Assembly: GCA_025667525.1 (NCBI GenBank)
Contig: CM046877.1
Location: 616,976,580 to 617,040,579 of the forward strand
Source of the DNA: Glebionis coronaria
Lineage: Eukaryota; Streptophyta; Magnoliopsida; Asterales; Asteraceae
Length of the DNA: 64,000 nucleotides
Direction of reading: 5' to 3'
Each line of letters opens with the position of its first letter. Position 1 is the stretch's first letter. Under the pieces are notes generated by a model. That model ran no database searches. It saw nothing but the letters and a program-made list of their open reading frames with translations, and was not told the origin of the DNA. The position numbers and the translations under genes were made by a program. This document shows positions 33,278 through 45,083 of the stretch, in pieces.

Positions 33278-33842
33278 AGCTTGTTCAAGGGTTTTTGATG
33301 GGGATATATTTGGGGATCATGCCGTATCGTGTGCTGGCATCGTTGGGATTAAGCATCGTCACAATTTGGTTCGTGATACTCTTGCTGATATATGTTACCG
33401 CTCAGGGATATCTGTCGGAAAGGAAGTTCATATTGGATTAGATGGTGGTCCTGATTGTGTCTTACGTCCGGCAGATATTTTTTTTTTATTCTTGGGAGGG
33501 AGGTAAAGATGTGTGCGTTGATCTGACTGGTTCTTCTCCTTTGACTCGTACGGGGATGAATGACTTTGTTCCCGGCCGAGCTGTGATTGATGCTGCACAA
33601 CGTAAACGATGCAAGTATTTGGCTAAGTGTGCAGCTCCCGGATATGGGTTTCTTCCTTTCTCCTTTTCTTCTTTAGGGGAGTTACACGAAGATGCAGTTG
33701 CGTTGATGAAGCGGATCCAGAGATTTTCTAAGCCTCAAGACATTGGAGCGCGCTGCTGTACATATTTTCCATAGAATAGGTTTTACCATTGTTAAAGGGG
33801 TGGGAGCGCAAATAATATCTCGACTCTTATCCAATTTGTTAT
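33278..33842 (+). pseudogene. Reverse-transcriptase-like protein C-terminus, frameshifted
   Basis: Readable across frames: DIFGDHAVSCAGIVGIKHRH, NLVRDTLADICYRSGISVGK, LRPADIFF, then after a frame change in a run of T at 33479-33488, YSWEGGKDVCVDLTGSSPLT, FVPGRAVIDAAQRKR, CAAPGYGFLPFSFSSLGEL, and after a second change near 33745, HRIGFTIVKGVGAQIISRLL with a TAA stop at 33841-33843. GDHAVSC...RHN phrases are widely found at the C-termini of plant retroelement proteins annotated as reverse transcriptase. I see no polymerase YxDD motif, so only the tail is present. An A-rich tract at 33880-33925 looks like a retroposed poly(A) tail. Confidence 0.65.
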
Positions 33843-33878
33843 AAATCCCTTTTTGTTTCTTATAAAAGTAATGGTTTT

Positions 33879-33952
33879 AATAAAAAAATAAAAAAAATAA
33901 AAAAAAATAAAAAAAATAAAATAATAATAATAATCATAATCATAATAATAAT
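33879..33952. repeat. A-rich tract and (AAT)n microsatellite
   Basis: A(5-9)T units then AATAATAATAATC units. It follows the pseudogene stop by about 35 bases and may derive from a poly(A) tail. Confidence 0.8.
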
Positions 33953-34790
33953 AACCTAAAAGCATCAACAGCTGTTGATACTAAAATCTATATATCAGGG
34001 AAAAAAAAGTATGTCATGAGTTATGTCATCAAAAACATTGTCACGTTATATTTTGTGATAAGTGATAAATTAACAAAAATAATTTCAAATAATTAAAAAA
34101 AATAATGAATTCACATATAATCATTTTATTATATAAAAATAATAAATAAAATTATAGCACAAGGTCATCTTGGCTGATATTAACGGCGCCAAAAGCTATG
34201 ACACCATTCGAGGAATGGTGAATCATACAAGTTTTCATCCAAAAGCCACCAGCTCATCTTTAACGCTACACTCCCCAAGCTTTAAAATTATTTAAAAGGT
34301 GGTTAAAATGCTTTCATCTTTAGCTTGTGTGATCATTAAACCGTGTAGTTTTATCTTTGAAAAGTGTTCCAAAGCATATTTTCTGTGCGACTAAAGTGGC
34401 ATTTCGTGTGACCGGGTGCTTTATGTGCGGCCACTTTGTCTTTTGGCACGGAATTTTTTTTTTGAGATTTTATATTCGTCGAGGATTTTTTTATGTGCTT
34501 CAAGAAAGATAAAACAATTAAAGAAAAATATAATGATTGCACAAATGTCAGTCATACACCACGATACTAATAATAAAATTGCACCGTGTAACGGTCACAC
34601 GAAAACACAATAAATTATTTTTTTTAGAAAAACTCAGGAGACGCTTTGTAAAACTGAGGAAAATGAGAATGAGTAAGGTAAGGGAATACAAAAGAATGCA
34701 GTGAGCATTGTTTAGTATTATCATCATTGTTTGTGCATGGTTAATATATATCATGATTATTGGATATGGTGGCAACAACTGTTAAGATGA
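33953..34790. other. Intergenic sequence
   Basis: No gene or repeat with recognisable ends found on either strand. Confidence 0.45.
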
Positions 34791-35350
34791 TTGTTAGGGT
34801 GATTGTTAGTAGTCGCGATGATGACTTGTGGTAGTCGGCAGACGTGACGATCAGAGGTGGAGGTGGTGGTAATTGCGTGGTTTTTGGGTAGTTATTGACG
34901 GTTGGTGGTTACAATAAACGGTTGTTGTAGTTGGTATAGATGGCGATGAGATATGGAGCTTGTAGCAGTGGTGATGATCAGCGGTGTGGTGGTGGTGCCA
35001 GTGACGCTATCGGTAGTCGTTAATGATGGTGATAGTGCGATGGCGACATCGGTAGAGGTGGTGGTGGTAACGGTGACGCCGTCAGTAGCCGTTAATGATA
35101 GTGATAGAGTGTGGTGACGACATCTGTAGAGGTGGTGGTCGTTGATGGACAAATACACGCTTGAATCTACGGTGTTATGGTCGATGGTAGGGGTGGTGAT
35201 TGTGCGACACATTACCATGGTGAGGTGGTAGCGGCCAATGGTAGTGGTGGTGGCGTGAGATATTGGTGGTGTTGGAGAGTGGTGGTGACGTTGGGAGGGT
35301 GGTGTTACCGACAATAGTGGTGGTCAGTGATGGTGGTGGTGGTAGATGGA
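34791..35350. repeat. GGT/GGTGGC-rich low-complexity tract
   Basis: The plus strand is dominated by GGTGGTGGT, GTGATGG and GACGG strings. A block near 34980-35050 is repeated at about 35055-35130 (GGTAACGGTGACGCCGTCAG against GCCAGTGACGCTATCGGTAG). Thr/His/Ser/Pro-rich minus-strand frames are by-products of composition. Confidence 0.75.
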
Positions 35351-35509
35351 GACAAATATATAAATACGTCAATCTATTATTTTGAATCAATTACCTAAAT
35401 TTACTGAGAAATTATTAATATTCATTAATGGGTAATAGGTAATGATTAATTATATTTTTTAAGCAAACACTATTAACCATTATTATTCTCATTCTTTATC
35501 TCTTACTAG

Positions 35510-35795
35510 CAGTGTTGCAAAAATCGTTCTAGGCGTCCGATTAATCCCCGCGTAGGCGCTAGGCGCTCATCAACCGTCTTGATTTTCATTAATCGTCCTT
35601 ATTAATTGTTTTGGTCAAAAATCGGTCAAATGTCGATTTATCATATAAAATTGGTCAACACTTCAATTTATCAGATAAAGTTCGGCCAAATCGAGCTTAA
35701 ATTGGTCAACTCGGACAAAAATGGGCTAAATAGACAACTCGATTATGGATAAAACATGTCTGCCAAGCTAGCGCCTAGCGATTTTTGCAACCTTG
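35510..35795. mobile_element. hAT MITE, 286 bases, perfect 8-base target duplication
   Basis: Ends CAGTGTTGCAAAAATCG and, reverse complemented, CAAGGTTGCAAAAATCG; 15 of 17 bases match. CTTACTAG flanks both sides (35502-35509 and 35796-35803). Internal GGCGCTAGGCGCTC on the left pairs with AGCTAGCGCCTAGCG on the right. Non-coding. Confidence 0.92.
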
Positions 35796-35850
35796 CTTAC
35801 TAGTAATACATCTAACAAAACATATTTTGAAATCATTCTTTGAAATATAA

Positions 35851-36253
35851 GGGCCCGTTTGGTTTGAAGTCGGGTTATACTTTGGGTGAGGGTTTATAAA
35901 GTGGGTGGTTTAGGTTTGAATAGTATTAGATGAAAAGTAATGTTTGGTTTGTTAAATGTGTAAAAGTTATATTATTTAATATGTAAATCAAAATCAAAAT
36001 GTTATAAAAGAGCTTACTAAAATAAAAAATAATTTAATTATCACGGAGTATATAAACATGGACCATAGTTTCCCACGCATGCAATGTCAGGCCACATTAA
36101 TTTTATCTTTCTAATCCTGGGGGTGGGGGTTACTTTTGTATATGAGTGTACTGTTGGGTTTTGATGGGCTTGCTTTTATTTTTTTCCAAACCAAACAAGA
36201 TATATGAAGCCAAAGTTATATTTTTTGCTAATGATTGGATACCAAACATTTCC
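35851..36253. mobile_element. Tourist/Harbinger-type MITE, 403 bases
   Basis: Left end GGGCCCGTTTGGTTT; right end, reverse complemented, GGAAATGTTTGGTAT. TAA on both sides (35848-35850 and 36254-36256). Non-coding. Confidence 0.75.
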
Positions 36254-36256
36254 TAA

Positions 36257-36998
36257 ATAATCAAATTTGAACATTAAAGATTGATAACAAGGTTGTATGG
36301 TTACTGATTTTTGAAATGATTATATGACTTGATCTTACAAAAACAACTTTATGACGTTTTGATAAGGGAAAAAGACGAATTTGATCAAATCCCATACACT
36401 CGATCCACTATATGGTCAAGCCAAAAGATTTTGACATATATGGTCATGCACAAATGCTCAACTGCTCGACTCCATTATAATTATGACACGTGTCCTATGG
36501 AAATGCTCGACTTACGGTGCTCAACCCCAAGTGCTCAACTTATGCAGTACCTTTTTCCCCTTTTTCCCAAATATTCTTCATTAATATCCAAGCCTAAACT
36601 TTAAATATTACCCCTTCAAAAATATGTTAACACTTTTAATCCTTTAATCAACAAACTAACTTATCAAAAGTCTGTAATTATACCAACGTATTATATGAAC
36701 AAAAACCCAGTTTTCCTTCCATTTTTCCTCCCAGTTTACGTCGTTGAAACCATATTCATTGCAATTAACTTGTTTTTTTCTTGTTATCAGATCCATATTA
36801 ATTGAATATTCATTGTAGATGGCCGGAATTTTGCAAGTATTTTCATTTTTATTCAATTGTACAATTTATGATAATAATGTTGTTTAATTGAAGCGCCAAT
36901 CTAGTTGATACATTAGGTTTATAACATATTATTAGAAAATTTAGTTTTTCCATAGGTTTACTTCCCGTGCAACTCACTCTTTTTTGTTTATGCTATAG
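36257..36998. other. Sequence upstream of the DUF1985 gene
   Basis: AT-rich. A TATAG acceptor-like site lies directly before the first readable exon (about 36998), so an upstream exon or intron of that gene may lie here. None was recognised. Confidence 0.4.
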
Positions 36999-39063
36999 GT
37001 GTATGATGCAAAGATTGGCTTTAGAAGTAAGTTAGAGTATCTGACAACCATAAAAACAAACTTGTCTTTGAAAGATTCCCGGATAAAAATGTTCCGAGGA
37101 ACAGTGTTTAGATCTTGGTTAGACATAAGAACAACAGAACATGATAACCATTTGATTCACCAACTCCTTCACCATCAAAGAGCGGACGACAACCCAACAA
37201 TAGATAAACCTTTTTACTTTGATTTTGGGATAAATAGTTTGGAGTTTAGCAAACAAGATTTCTGTTTGGTTACAGGGTTCCGTTTTGGTGACTGTTCTTT
37301 AAAGGAATTTAGGGATATTGAATCGGAATTTAAGGATCGCGTCTTTCCAAAAGTCCGTAGAGTAAAGGGTAACGATATACGTAAGCTTATTGTGAACGAT
37401 TTAAAGTTTAGTAATGTGTGTGATGTCGATGCTGTGAGGGTTTTTCTGATATATGCGTTATGTTGGGTATTCATGGGTGATCAGTTACGTGGAGTTGTTG
37501 CAGAGGATTTTTTTTAATCGTGTTGAGGATTTTGAATCTTGGAAGAAATTTCCTTGTGGTGAGTATATGTGGCGAGAGTTTCACAAACGCGTATACAATC
37601 ATGACTCCAAGGTCCGCAAGGGTCATTTGGATAAGATTGCCGAGTGTCCAACATGTCTCCCCACATATACATTGCAAGGTTTCGTTTTTCCTTTAAAGGT
37701 TAGTAATTTGATTATATCAGATATGGTTATTGGAAAATTTTCCTATTTCCAAAAGGTGGTGGTCTAAGGAAGATGGTGTAGTACCTCGTTGTGTTGCATG
37801 GACTGATGTAAGATCATTTCCAAAATCCGAATATCCTATTTTATTTGATTTAGAAATTCTCTTAACAAGCTTGATCCAACCCCTCTTGAGGAAAATAAAC
37901 AATGGTGGATTTATAGTTTAGATCATCTTCGAAATTGTCCACTGTCGATTTCACCAATTTCTAAAAAAAGGCCACGCCGTAAGCGCAATAACCTTGTCCA
38001 AAACAAAGTTCAAAGAATAGGCCCTGATGTTGCTACAAGTGCTGTTGTGAACCATGAAGAAGGAGGACCATCCATGCCCGTTAATGAAAAGAAAATGACG
38101 GTTTTTAAGAAAGAGGTAGTAGACGGTGAGGGCATTGATTATGGATCTTCATCATCTATTTTTATAGATGTTTCCAAGACGATTTCCGATTTGAAGTGTG
38201 ATTTCTATGATCGTATTGATAAGCTTGAGCTGTCATGTGCCAACCCCTCTGCAAACCAATTTTACAAGGATGATATTCTGAAAAAGATTACTCAATTGAA
38301 AGCTGATTTTAAGTTACGATTGTTCGAAATTGATGATCTCGTGAAGAACAATGAATTGCAAAAGGTCAGTGAATATTTTACAATATATTTCATGGCAAAG
38401 GTTTATTCTATTTAAATAACAAGACAATTTTTTTGTTTTCAACGTGTTCAGGATATGAATGTTGATATGTGTGTTGATCAGAACATAAATCAGGGCTCAA
38501 CCTCTAATAAAATTGAAGAACTTAAAGATATTAAGGAACCAGAAGTTGATACAAGCGCTGTTATTAACACGGAAGAGGTAAAGCTGAATGAAATGGTAAG
38601 ATATCACCTCTTGTACTATGTTCCCACAACAATTTCTATAATACTTTTTAAAATATTTTTTAGTTGTCAAGATCATTTGAACCAAAAAATGAAGATATTA
38701 AGGAACCAGAAGTTGATCAATTCCTCACAAAACAGGCCTCAAGAAGCGATGTTATGTTCGCTGAAGAAGTAAAGCCGATTGATAAGGTAAGATATCACTT
38801 TCAACTTTCCCTATGATTTTCATAGAATTTCATTTCTTTTACTATGTTTCCACCACGCCGTCTATAAAGATCTTTTAAATATATTCAGGAACCAGAAGTT
38901 GTAGTTGAGGACAGTAAGGGTTTTGGGGATGTCGATGCAAGAGCTTCTGTGAACAACGAAGAAGTACTTCCCATTAATGAAGAACATCCAGATTTGTTTG
39001 ACATTAAATAGGTAAGATATATATTTCATCTATCAACATTATATATTTATTTCATCGATGCAA

Positions 39064-39172
39064 TTTGTTTGAACAATCCCCCCTGTTTGAAAAAATCCCC
39101 ATGTTTAAACAATTCCCCCTGTTTGTACAATTTCCCCTGTTTGAACAATTCCCCCTGTTTGTCCAACATTAG
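39064..39172 (+). repeat. Short tandem repeat, CCCCTGTTTGAACAATT unit
   Basis: About six copies of an 18-20 base unit (CCCCCTGTTTGAACAATTCC and variants) in what should be an intron of the Ulp1-like gene. Confidence 0.8.
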
Positions 39173-39589
39173 GTATCACCATCAGTTACATTAGAAGGCT
39201 ATAAAGGAAAAATCCCGGATGACTTGTTACATGAGAAACAACATAGTCAGTCCCTGTAGGATGCCGATGTTATTTCACAGGTTTTCTCCTCATTTGACAT
39301 AAATGATATGAAAGATGTCAATGAGTTTTTATCTAAGGACTGTCTTTGTAACGCCGATGGACTGTTTTATGATAACACTCAGGTAAATAAGTTATATATC
39401 TTCATCTGATTTAATTTACATGATCTTGATCCCCTATATGTTTTACAAACAAGAGAAATGTCTTTTAGATATGTGGCATCACAGAGTTGCATTAATTCCG
39501 TCGATAGCTAAGCAGTTAATCATGATGAAATTTGGGCATTGGATGTTTTAATACAAATAAGTCTACATCTCAGCTTGTTAATCATGATG

Positions 39590-39870
39590 AAATTGATCAT
39601 GTCCCAATAGTGGATTTACTTACTCAAGCCGAACAGGGTTCAGGTATGGCGGGTTAGTCGCTTATTGACAAAAATAATCCTGTCCCACTAGTGGATTTAA
39701 TTACTCTAGCCGAAGAGGGTTCAAGTATGGCGGATCAGGTGCTTAATGACAAAACTGATACTGTCCCACTTGTGGATTTACTTAGTCCAGCTGAAGAGGG
39801 TTCAAGTATGAACGTTGATTTATGTACTCAAGAAGAGCAGGCTTCTAGTATGGCGGATCAGTTGGTTAAA
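39590..39870 (+). repeat. Coding tandem repeat, AEEGSSM units
   Basis: A unit of about 80-90 bases encoding (V/L)VDL(L/I)(T/S)xAE(E/Q)GS(S/G)MADQ(V/L) repeats about four times, ending before KSQRLTKPSKFLSDPFMP. The first copies carry stops or frame changes (a TAG at about 39656), while the later ones are open. A run of 16 C at about 39920-39935 encodes a proline stretch. Confidence 0.7.
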
Positions 39871-40676
39871 AGTCAACGTCTTACTAAACCTAGTAAGTTT
39901 CTTTCCGACCCATTCATGCCCCCCCCCCCCCCCCCTGAGTCAGTAGAACTTAAGCCGAAGGTTCTAGGTAGAAACAATAAATTAAAGAAGTTTAAATTAC
40001 CTTTGACTGGAGCAGATAATCGTGTGATACCAGAATGGACTGAGGTATGTCTCGGAAATCCAAAATTTATGCTCTGATGTTCAATCTAAAGTCAAGAACT
40101 TACTAATTATTTTGTTTATGTAGGATTTCTGACGACCATCAAACGCATCAAAATACCGAACCCAGGTGCCAAAAGACATTCATAACCTACTTTTAAACCA
40201 CAAGGATAAGGTCTTTTATTCCCATGTGGTCCTGATTGTATAACTGTCAATGCTGAATTTTGGGGATACATGTTGGCTTTGGGAAAAGGAAGAGCTAGTT
40301 GGCTGTCTGATACTGTAAGTTTAATCTAAGCGAACTATGGTTATAATATAAGTATATTATAAATTAATTAATCTACTTATATTAATTGTTTTTTATTTTA
40401 TTTTCAAATGATAGCACCTGGAACTATGGCTTTTATATCTGTTGCACTACAGATCGACTGATGCAGATTATGTAATGACTGGCCCATTCTTTAAAACTAG
40501 TGTTATGACTAACGAGCTTCGTTCTCATTACGCTTCTGGTGTTACTTATGGTGTACCTTGGTCTGACAATGGGGTTGAAAATGTTAGATCTCACAGTATC
40601 ATGGTTTGTAAAACTTATAGTATGATTTAATAGGACTTCTACTTACACTTTATTCGATATGATAGGTTTACTTCCC

Positions 40677-42690
40677 TGTAAAACCCGTATTTAAAATTTA
40701 AAATATTAAATACGCAGTTTTGATCTATTATAAACTTTATACAATTATTCAAGAAAATAAATATTACAAATGTATTATTACACAGAAAAGTTAGTTACGC
40801 TTCAGAAAAATAAAACGCAGAAATTAAACGAGAATGTATGAATAAGATTAAAAAAAGATGAAAATTATATAAGACTATAAGGGGCCGGTTCTTAACAAAA
40901 AAGAGGGACTTAATGGGCTTAGGCCCGGTTTTGTATTGTAAAAATAAACACGGGAAGTTACCCCATATATTCTTCACAAACGTTTTTAAAAAAAGGAAAA
41001 GATCTAGGTTTTGCTATGGTGGCCTACGGCTGAGACAAACCAGGAGGGAAGAAGACGTTTTTGAACTCTCAATTTTGTGGGTTATGTATTCATATAGATC
41101 GTCGATCACATATATAGGTAATTCCATTCTCCCTTTCGTTTTATGAACTCGAATACAAGGGTTAAGCAAGAACAAATGATTTTTGAAATATATTAAATAT
41201 GAATTAAGATGGTTCGATTCAGATTTTAGATTTTGCACGCAAACCGAGACACACTAGATGTCTCGGTGCTCTTTTTCTATGAACAACCGTATAGGTTGTT
41301 GGTTTTGGGTGGACTGCAGCGAACAAACAAGCAGCAGGGGGTGTTTGGGAATTATCAGGAAACATGGGATGTTTGGGATTAAGTCGCAGAAAGGGAGTGT
41401 TTGGGTCTAACAGTAGTGAAAACAGTGGGAAGCATATACTAACAGTGGGAAACTGTCAAAACAGTGGGAAATATATAAGAAACAGTGGGAAATATATAAG
41501 GAACAGTGGGAACATATTAAACAGAAAATAAAGGTGTTAGTTCTGAAATTAGCGACAGATTAGCGACGCTAATTTCTGTCGCAGATTCGTTTATTGACAG
41601 TTTTTAAAAAACTCAGCTTTTGGTCACACTTTTTAGTGACAGTTTTTTTGTTACTAATTCATATTGGCAGATTTTATATTTTTGGTTGAATTGTTATAGT
41701 GCGACCGAGAATGGGTATCTCGGTAGGCTCGGGATATAGTTAAATTATAAAAATGAAGATTTTTAAATTATACCTTTTTATTACTTACTTTTATACATGT
41801 TTAATTGTATATTTAAATGAATTAAATTAAAAAAGTTTTATAATATTTAAAAGGGTATAATTTTATTATAGATATAATAAACTATTTTGAAAACTTTCTA
41901 ATATAGGAAAGTTTCTATTTTAGGAGGGTTACCTATTATAGTATTAATATCACGTCAGAATACGTTGTACCATAATTAATAGTAGGTCGATAATAAATTA
42001 AAAGGAATTATAAGAAAGATCAGATTTATCAGTTAACATACGTAAAGACGTTCAGAAATAAATAAATAAATGAGAAGCCGATAAGAACAGTAAATTAAAT
42101 AAAGATCAGATAACTTATTCGCGTCTATTATTGTTGTAGCTTCCGTGAAGCCCAAGTAGTGTTCGTTCAGTCTTCCTTCAGTCAGTTACTAGACAAGAGG
42201 TACGGATTTCCCGTCCTTCAGTAAGGACTTTCTCCTATGCATGATTAGGATTCCCCGTCTACAGCCAAATGTTTTCCCTAGTATATGTTTAAGATTATCA
42301 GTAATCATGTTAATAACTAAATAAATTTCCTGAGCATTATATACAAGCATGACCAGTTTATGTACTAGTTACGAAGGTACCGTAACCATGGCACTAGAGG
42401 CACCGGTGTCATGACTCACCTGTAGGAGAGTGATATCCTGCAGCGTCCCACTCAGCTCAGCTTGGCCATTTTTATCAGTATTATTAGTGGGGCGTATGGA
42501 TGCGTCCTAGGCTTATCACTTTACAGTTTATCAGGTGAATGTGGTGTGTGCTCTACATCCTTCACATTGGAGCTGATCCCTCCACCCAGCACAGTATTTA
42601 GAGGTCACCCTCTACAGCATTACGAGGTCACCCCTCCAGTTATTCATGCATCGTTGTTACAGCACATGACCTATGATCTCCAGTCCATGC
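40677..42690 (+). mobile_element. 3'-truncated LTR, plus strand, related to the 1480-4745 LTR
   Basis: Begins TGTAAAACCCG, the same 11 bases as the minus-strand LTR start at 4745. The block ATGTGGTGTGTGC..., CCTTCACA..GGAGCTGATCCC and CACCCCTCCA..TATTCATGCAT at 42540-42650 matches 1990-2130 of the other strand. AAACAGTGGGAA repeats (41410-41520) are private to this copy. The expected GTTACA end and primer site are missing, because the sequence runs into a CACTA fragment near 42690. It cuts off the Ulp1-like pseudogene to its left. Confidence 0.7.
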
Positions 42691-42831
42691 GACGGGTTTC
42701 CATAATACATTTCGACATTTCTTGCATGGACATCTAATTTTCCCCGCATCATTCACCAACGGCCGGCAATGATTGACGAACTTTGTGAGACCATCATTAA
42801 ATTCTTTGGAAACAATCGGTTTTTTATCCAA
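42680..42831 (-). pseudogene. CACTA transposase N-terminal fragment (transposase-associated domain)
   Basis: Starts MDKKPIVSKEFNDGLTKFVN and continues NDAGKIRCPCKKCRNVLW, the Cys-rich start of En/Spm transposases (MDKxW...GKIRCPCxxC). The fragment stops at the LTR junction. It marks the beginning of CACTA-2 DNA and shows that this family once had a transposase on the minus strand. Confidence 0.75.
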
Positions 42832-42967
42832 CTCTTATCAACGAATACCATAACTGCGTTTTATCCGTATATTTAGTTATTATTACATGGAAGACAATTA
42901 TGGAAAGCAATCCTAGATGTTTTGTTCACTTAGTGCAACTATGGAAGGCAATCCTAACCCACTCTTT

Positions 42968-43150
42968 GATGCTTCGTCTCATATATGAATGCGTATAACC
43001 GATTTACTATTTGAGAAAAGTTTAGCAGCATTTCCCCTCAACTCCCCAAATATGTGCTTAAAGACATATTCGTAGGAGTAAAGGAGAACACTGTCGAAAT
43101 CATCTCAAATAGTAAACCAGTTATACGCATTCATATCCTAAATGAGACAA
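42968..43150. repeat. Inverted repeat with arms of about 36-45 bases
   Basis: ATATGAATGCGTATAACCGA then TTTACTATTTGAGA (42983-43016) is inverted as TCTCAAATAGTAAACCAG then TTATACGCATTCATAT (43105-43138), with two mismatches, and outer GTCTCAT/ATGAGAC extends the arms with a small gap. The loop is about 88 bases. It lies 150-310 bases upstream of the transposase ATG at 42831 on the same strand, so it may form a hairpin in the transcript leader. Confidence 0.85.
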
Positions 43151-43319
43151 AACAATCAAAAAGCAGTCCCAAATAAGGGACTTTCCGAAGTTAATTCCTA
43201 TTAAATTAACTTCGGACGGGTTTTCTATAGGTTGATCAATTTCTGACGGGAATTTTCTGAAATTAATCGCTAAAATCCTAAAACATTCCTAAGCTTTAAT
43301 TCAATAAAACATTTATATC

Positions 43320-43570
43320 AAATAGCTTATTCTGATAAGCTTATCAGGATAAGCTGTTTTCAAACAGCTTATTCCGATAAGCTTATCAGGATAAACTATT
43401 TTCAAACAGCTTATCCTGATAAGCTTATCAGGATAAGCTGTTTGAAAACAGTTTATTCGGATAAGCTGATCAGGATAAGCTTATCCTAATAAGCTGTTTC
43501 AAACAGCTTATCCTGATAAGCTTATCAGCATAAGCTATTTGAAAACTGTTTATTCGGATAAGCTGATAAG
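43320..43570. repeat. Palindromic AAGCTTATC repeats, CACTA-2 copy
   Basis: Same repeat family as intron 22132-22789 of CACTA-1. It contains a perfect 50-base palindrome at 43399-43448, centred on AAGCTT with half-site TTTTCAAACAGCTTATCCTG ATAAG. Adjacent blocks are near-palindromes of the same unit. Confidence 0.9.
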
Positions 43571-43654
43571 CAATATAATGAGTGTTTGGGTTTGCGTTTT
43601 TCACAGTTAAAGAGTGTTTGGATTTACGTTTAATGGAAATTAACAAGTTTATAA

Positions 43655-43682
43655 ATCCCCAATGACATGTCGCAGGGGAAAC
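43655..43682. repeat. Isolated decayed subterminal palindrome
   Basis: CCCCAATGACATGTCGCAGGGG, a damaged copy of the CACTA-2 palindrome (core GACATGTCGC). Confidence 0.6.
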
Positions 43683-43748
43683 CAAAATGATAAAAATAAG
43701 TAAATAAGTGTTATCAGTTAGAATTAAAAAAAAAACATACTGTTAGTT

Positions 43749-43858
43749 GTGGTGGTCGGTTGTGGTCGGCTGTGGTCGGCTTCTGTCGGCTGCTGTCGGC
43801 TGTGGTCGGTTGCGGTCGGCTTTGGTCGGCTGCTGTCGGCTGTGGTCTTCTGCGGTCG
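43749..43858 (+). repeat. Tandem 10-base repeat GTGGTCGGCT
   Basis: About eleven units of (T)GTGGTCGGC(T) with G/C/T variants at single positions. It lies at the left junction of cassette 1. Confidence 0.9.
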
Positions 43859-44370
43859 ACTACAATAACATAAAACATTTTATTAAAAACTCAATTAAAC
43901 ACTCAGTCAATAAAAACTATGAATTTATATAAAAACCTTGAATCGAAAAACAAACAAAATCCACCAACACCAAACTTGTTTAAAGAATTATCATTTGGAG
44001 GGATTAGAAAAAGAATTATAAATTAGAAGGAGAATGGTTATGGTGGTGGTGGTTGTGGTAAGTGGTTGTGGTGGTGTTGATGGTATGCCTATGGTGATAG
44101 CAGCGGTGGTGGTGATAGCAGCGGTGGTGGTGATGGTGGTGATAGCAGCGGTTATGGTGGTGGTGAGTGGTGTTGATGGTGTTGATGGTTGTGGCTGGGA
44201 TGAGTAGCGGGGATGAGTGGTGATTGTTGGTGGTGATTGTTGATGGTAGTGGTGGGGCTGTGATTGTTGATGATTGGGGATGAGTTATACACAGAGAAGA
44301 AGATGAAAAATAGATAAGTGTTGTGTGTTTTCTGTGATTCGTTTCTTTGAGGATAAGAATTGGTCAAACT

Positions 44371-44636
44371 TTTCCCCAGCGACATGTCGCTAGGGAAAAT
44401 TCATTAACTTTTGACGAAAGTTTCCCCAACGACATGTCGCTGGGAACTTTATAATTTGTCGTTTATGCCAGCTGGTTTAATAACTTGTTGATGCTAACAA
44501 AACTATCCCCAGCAACATGTCGCTGGGGAAACATGGATTTTGTCGTTTTGTGAAAGAAGCGCGTTAATGAAAATTTTTGGAGGGATTTCTGAAATTAATA
44601 AACAAACTTTTCCCCAGCGACATGTCGCTGGGGAAA
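44371..44636. repeat. CACTA-2 subterminal palindromes, cassette 1
   Basis: Four copies of a 28-base palindrome with half-site TTTCCCCAGCGACA and centre ACATGT. The copy at 44609-44636 is perfect; 44371-44398 has one change, and the copies near 44421 and 44503 have more. The core GCGACATGTCGC equals that of CACTA-1, while the next bases on each arm differ (CCAG/CTGG here against CTGG/CCAG there) and still pair. Confidence 0.88.
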
Positions 44637-44639
44637 CTT

Positions 44640-45083
44640 TTTTTTAACGATTTATGTTATTTACTTTTAAATGATTAATAATAATAATTTTATATAATTG
44701 TATATTTTAGTTTTATATAATTAAAAATAATAAGTTTTAAATAATTGTATATTTTTTATATATGATATTAAAGTAATTAAGTTTTAAATGATTAATAATA
44801 ATACGTTTTATATAATTGTATATTTTACTTTAGATAAGTAATAATAATAAGTTTTATATAATTGTATATTTTTTTATATAACATTTATGTAATTTAGTTT
44901 TAAATTATTAATAATAATAAGTTTTATATAGTTGTATATTTTATCTTTATATAATTGTATATTTTATTTTTAGATAATTAATAATAATAAGTTTTATATA
45001 ATTATATTTTTTTATATACCATTTATGTAATTTACTTTTAAATGATTAATAATAATAATTATATATAATTGTATATTTTAGTT
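44640..45083. repeat. AT-rich tandem block, cassette 1
   Basis: Irregular repeats of AATAATAATAAGTTTTATAT then AATTGTATATTTT. Copies of the block recur at 47825-48265 and 52205-52648. Low complexity, no coding capacity. Confidence 0.8.

Larger units (their letters stand above)
36999..40620 (+). pseudogene. DUF1985 / Ulp1-like protease family gene, decayed and truncated
   Basis: Relative of the large plant family linking a DUF1985 domain to a C48 (Ulp1) SUMO protease-like domain, often carried by transposons. 36999-37700 encodes DUF1985: FRSWLDIRTTEHDNHLIHQL, FYFDFGINSLEFSKQDFCLV, GFRFGDCSL, and after a frame change in a run of eight T (near 37510), FNRVEDFESWKKFPCGEYMW. The next part has FPISKRWWSKEDGVVPRCVAW and, after another frame change near 37845, NKLDPTPLEENKQWWIYSLD. 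Several acidic, poorly conserved exons follow (38047-40040). 40150-40590 gives LGKGRASWLSDT then HLELWLLYLLHYRSTDADYV and YGVPWSDNGVENV, which precede the protease core in the family; in-frame stops lie just before. The His-Asp-Cys catalytic part is missing; an LTR starts at 40677. Confidence 0.7.
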
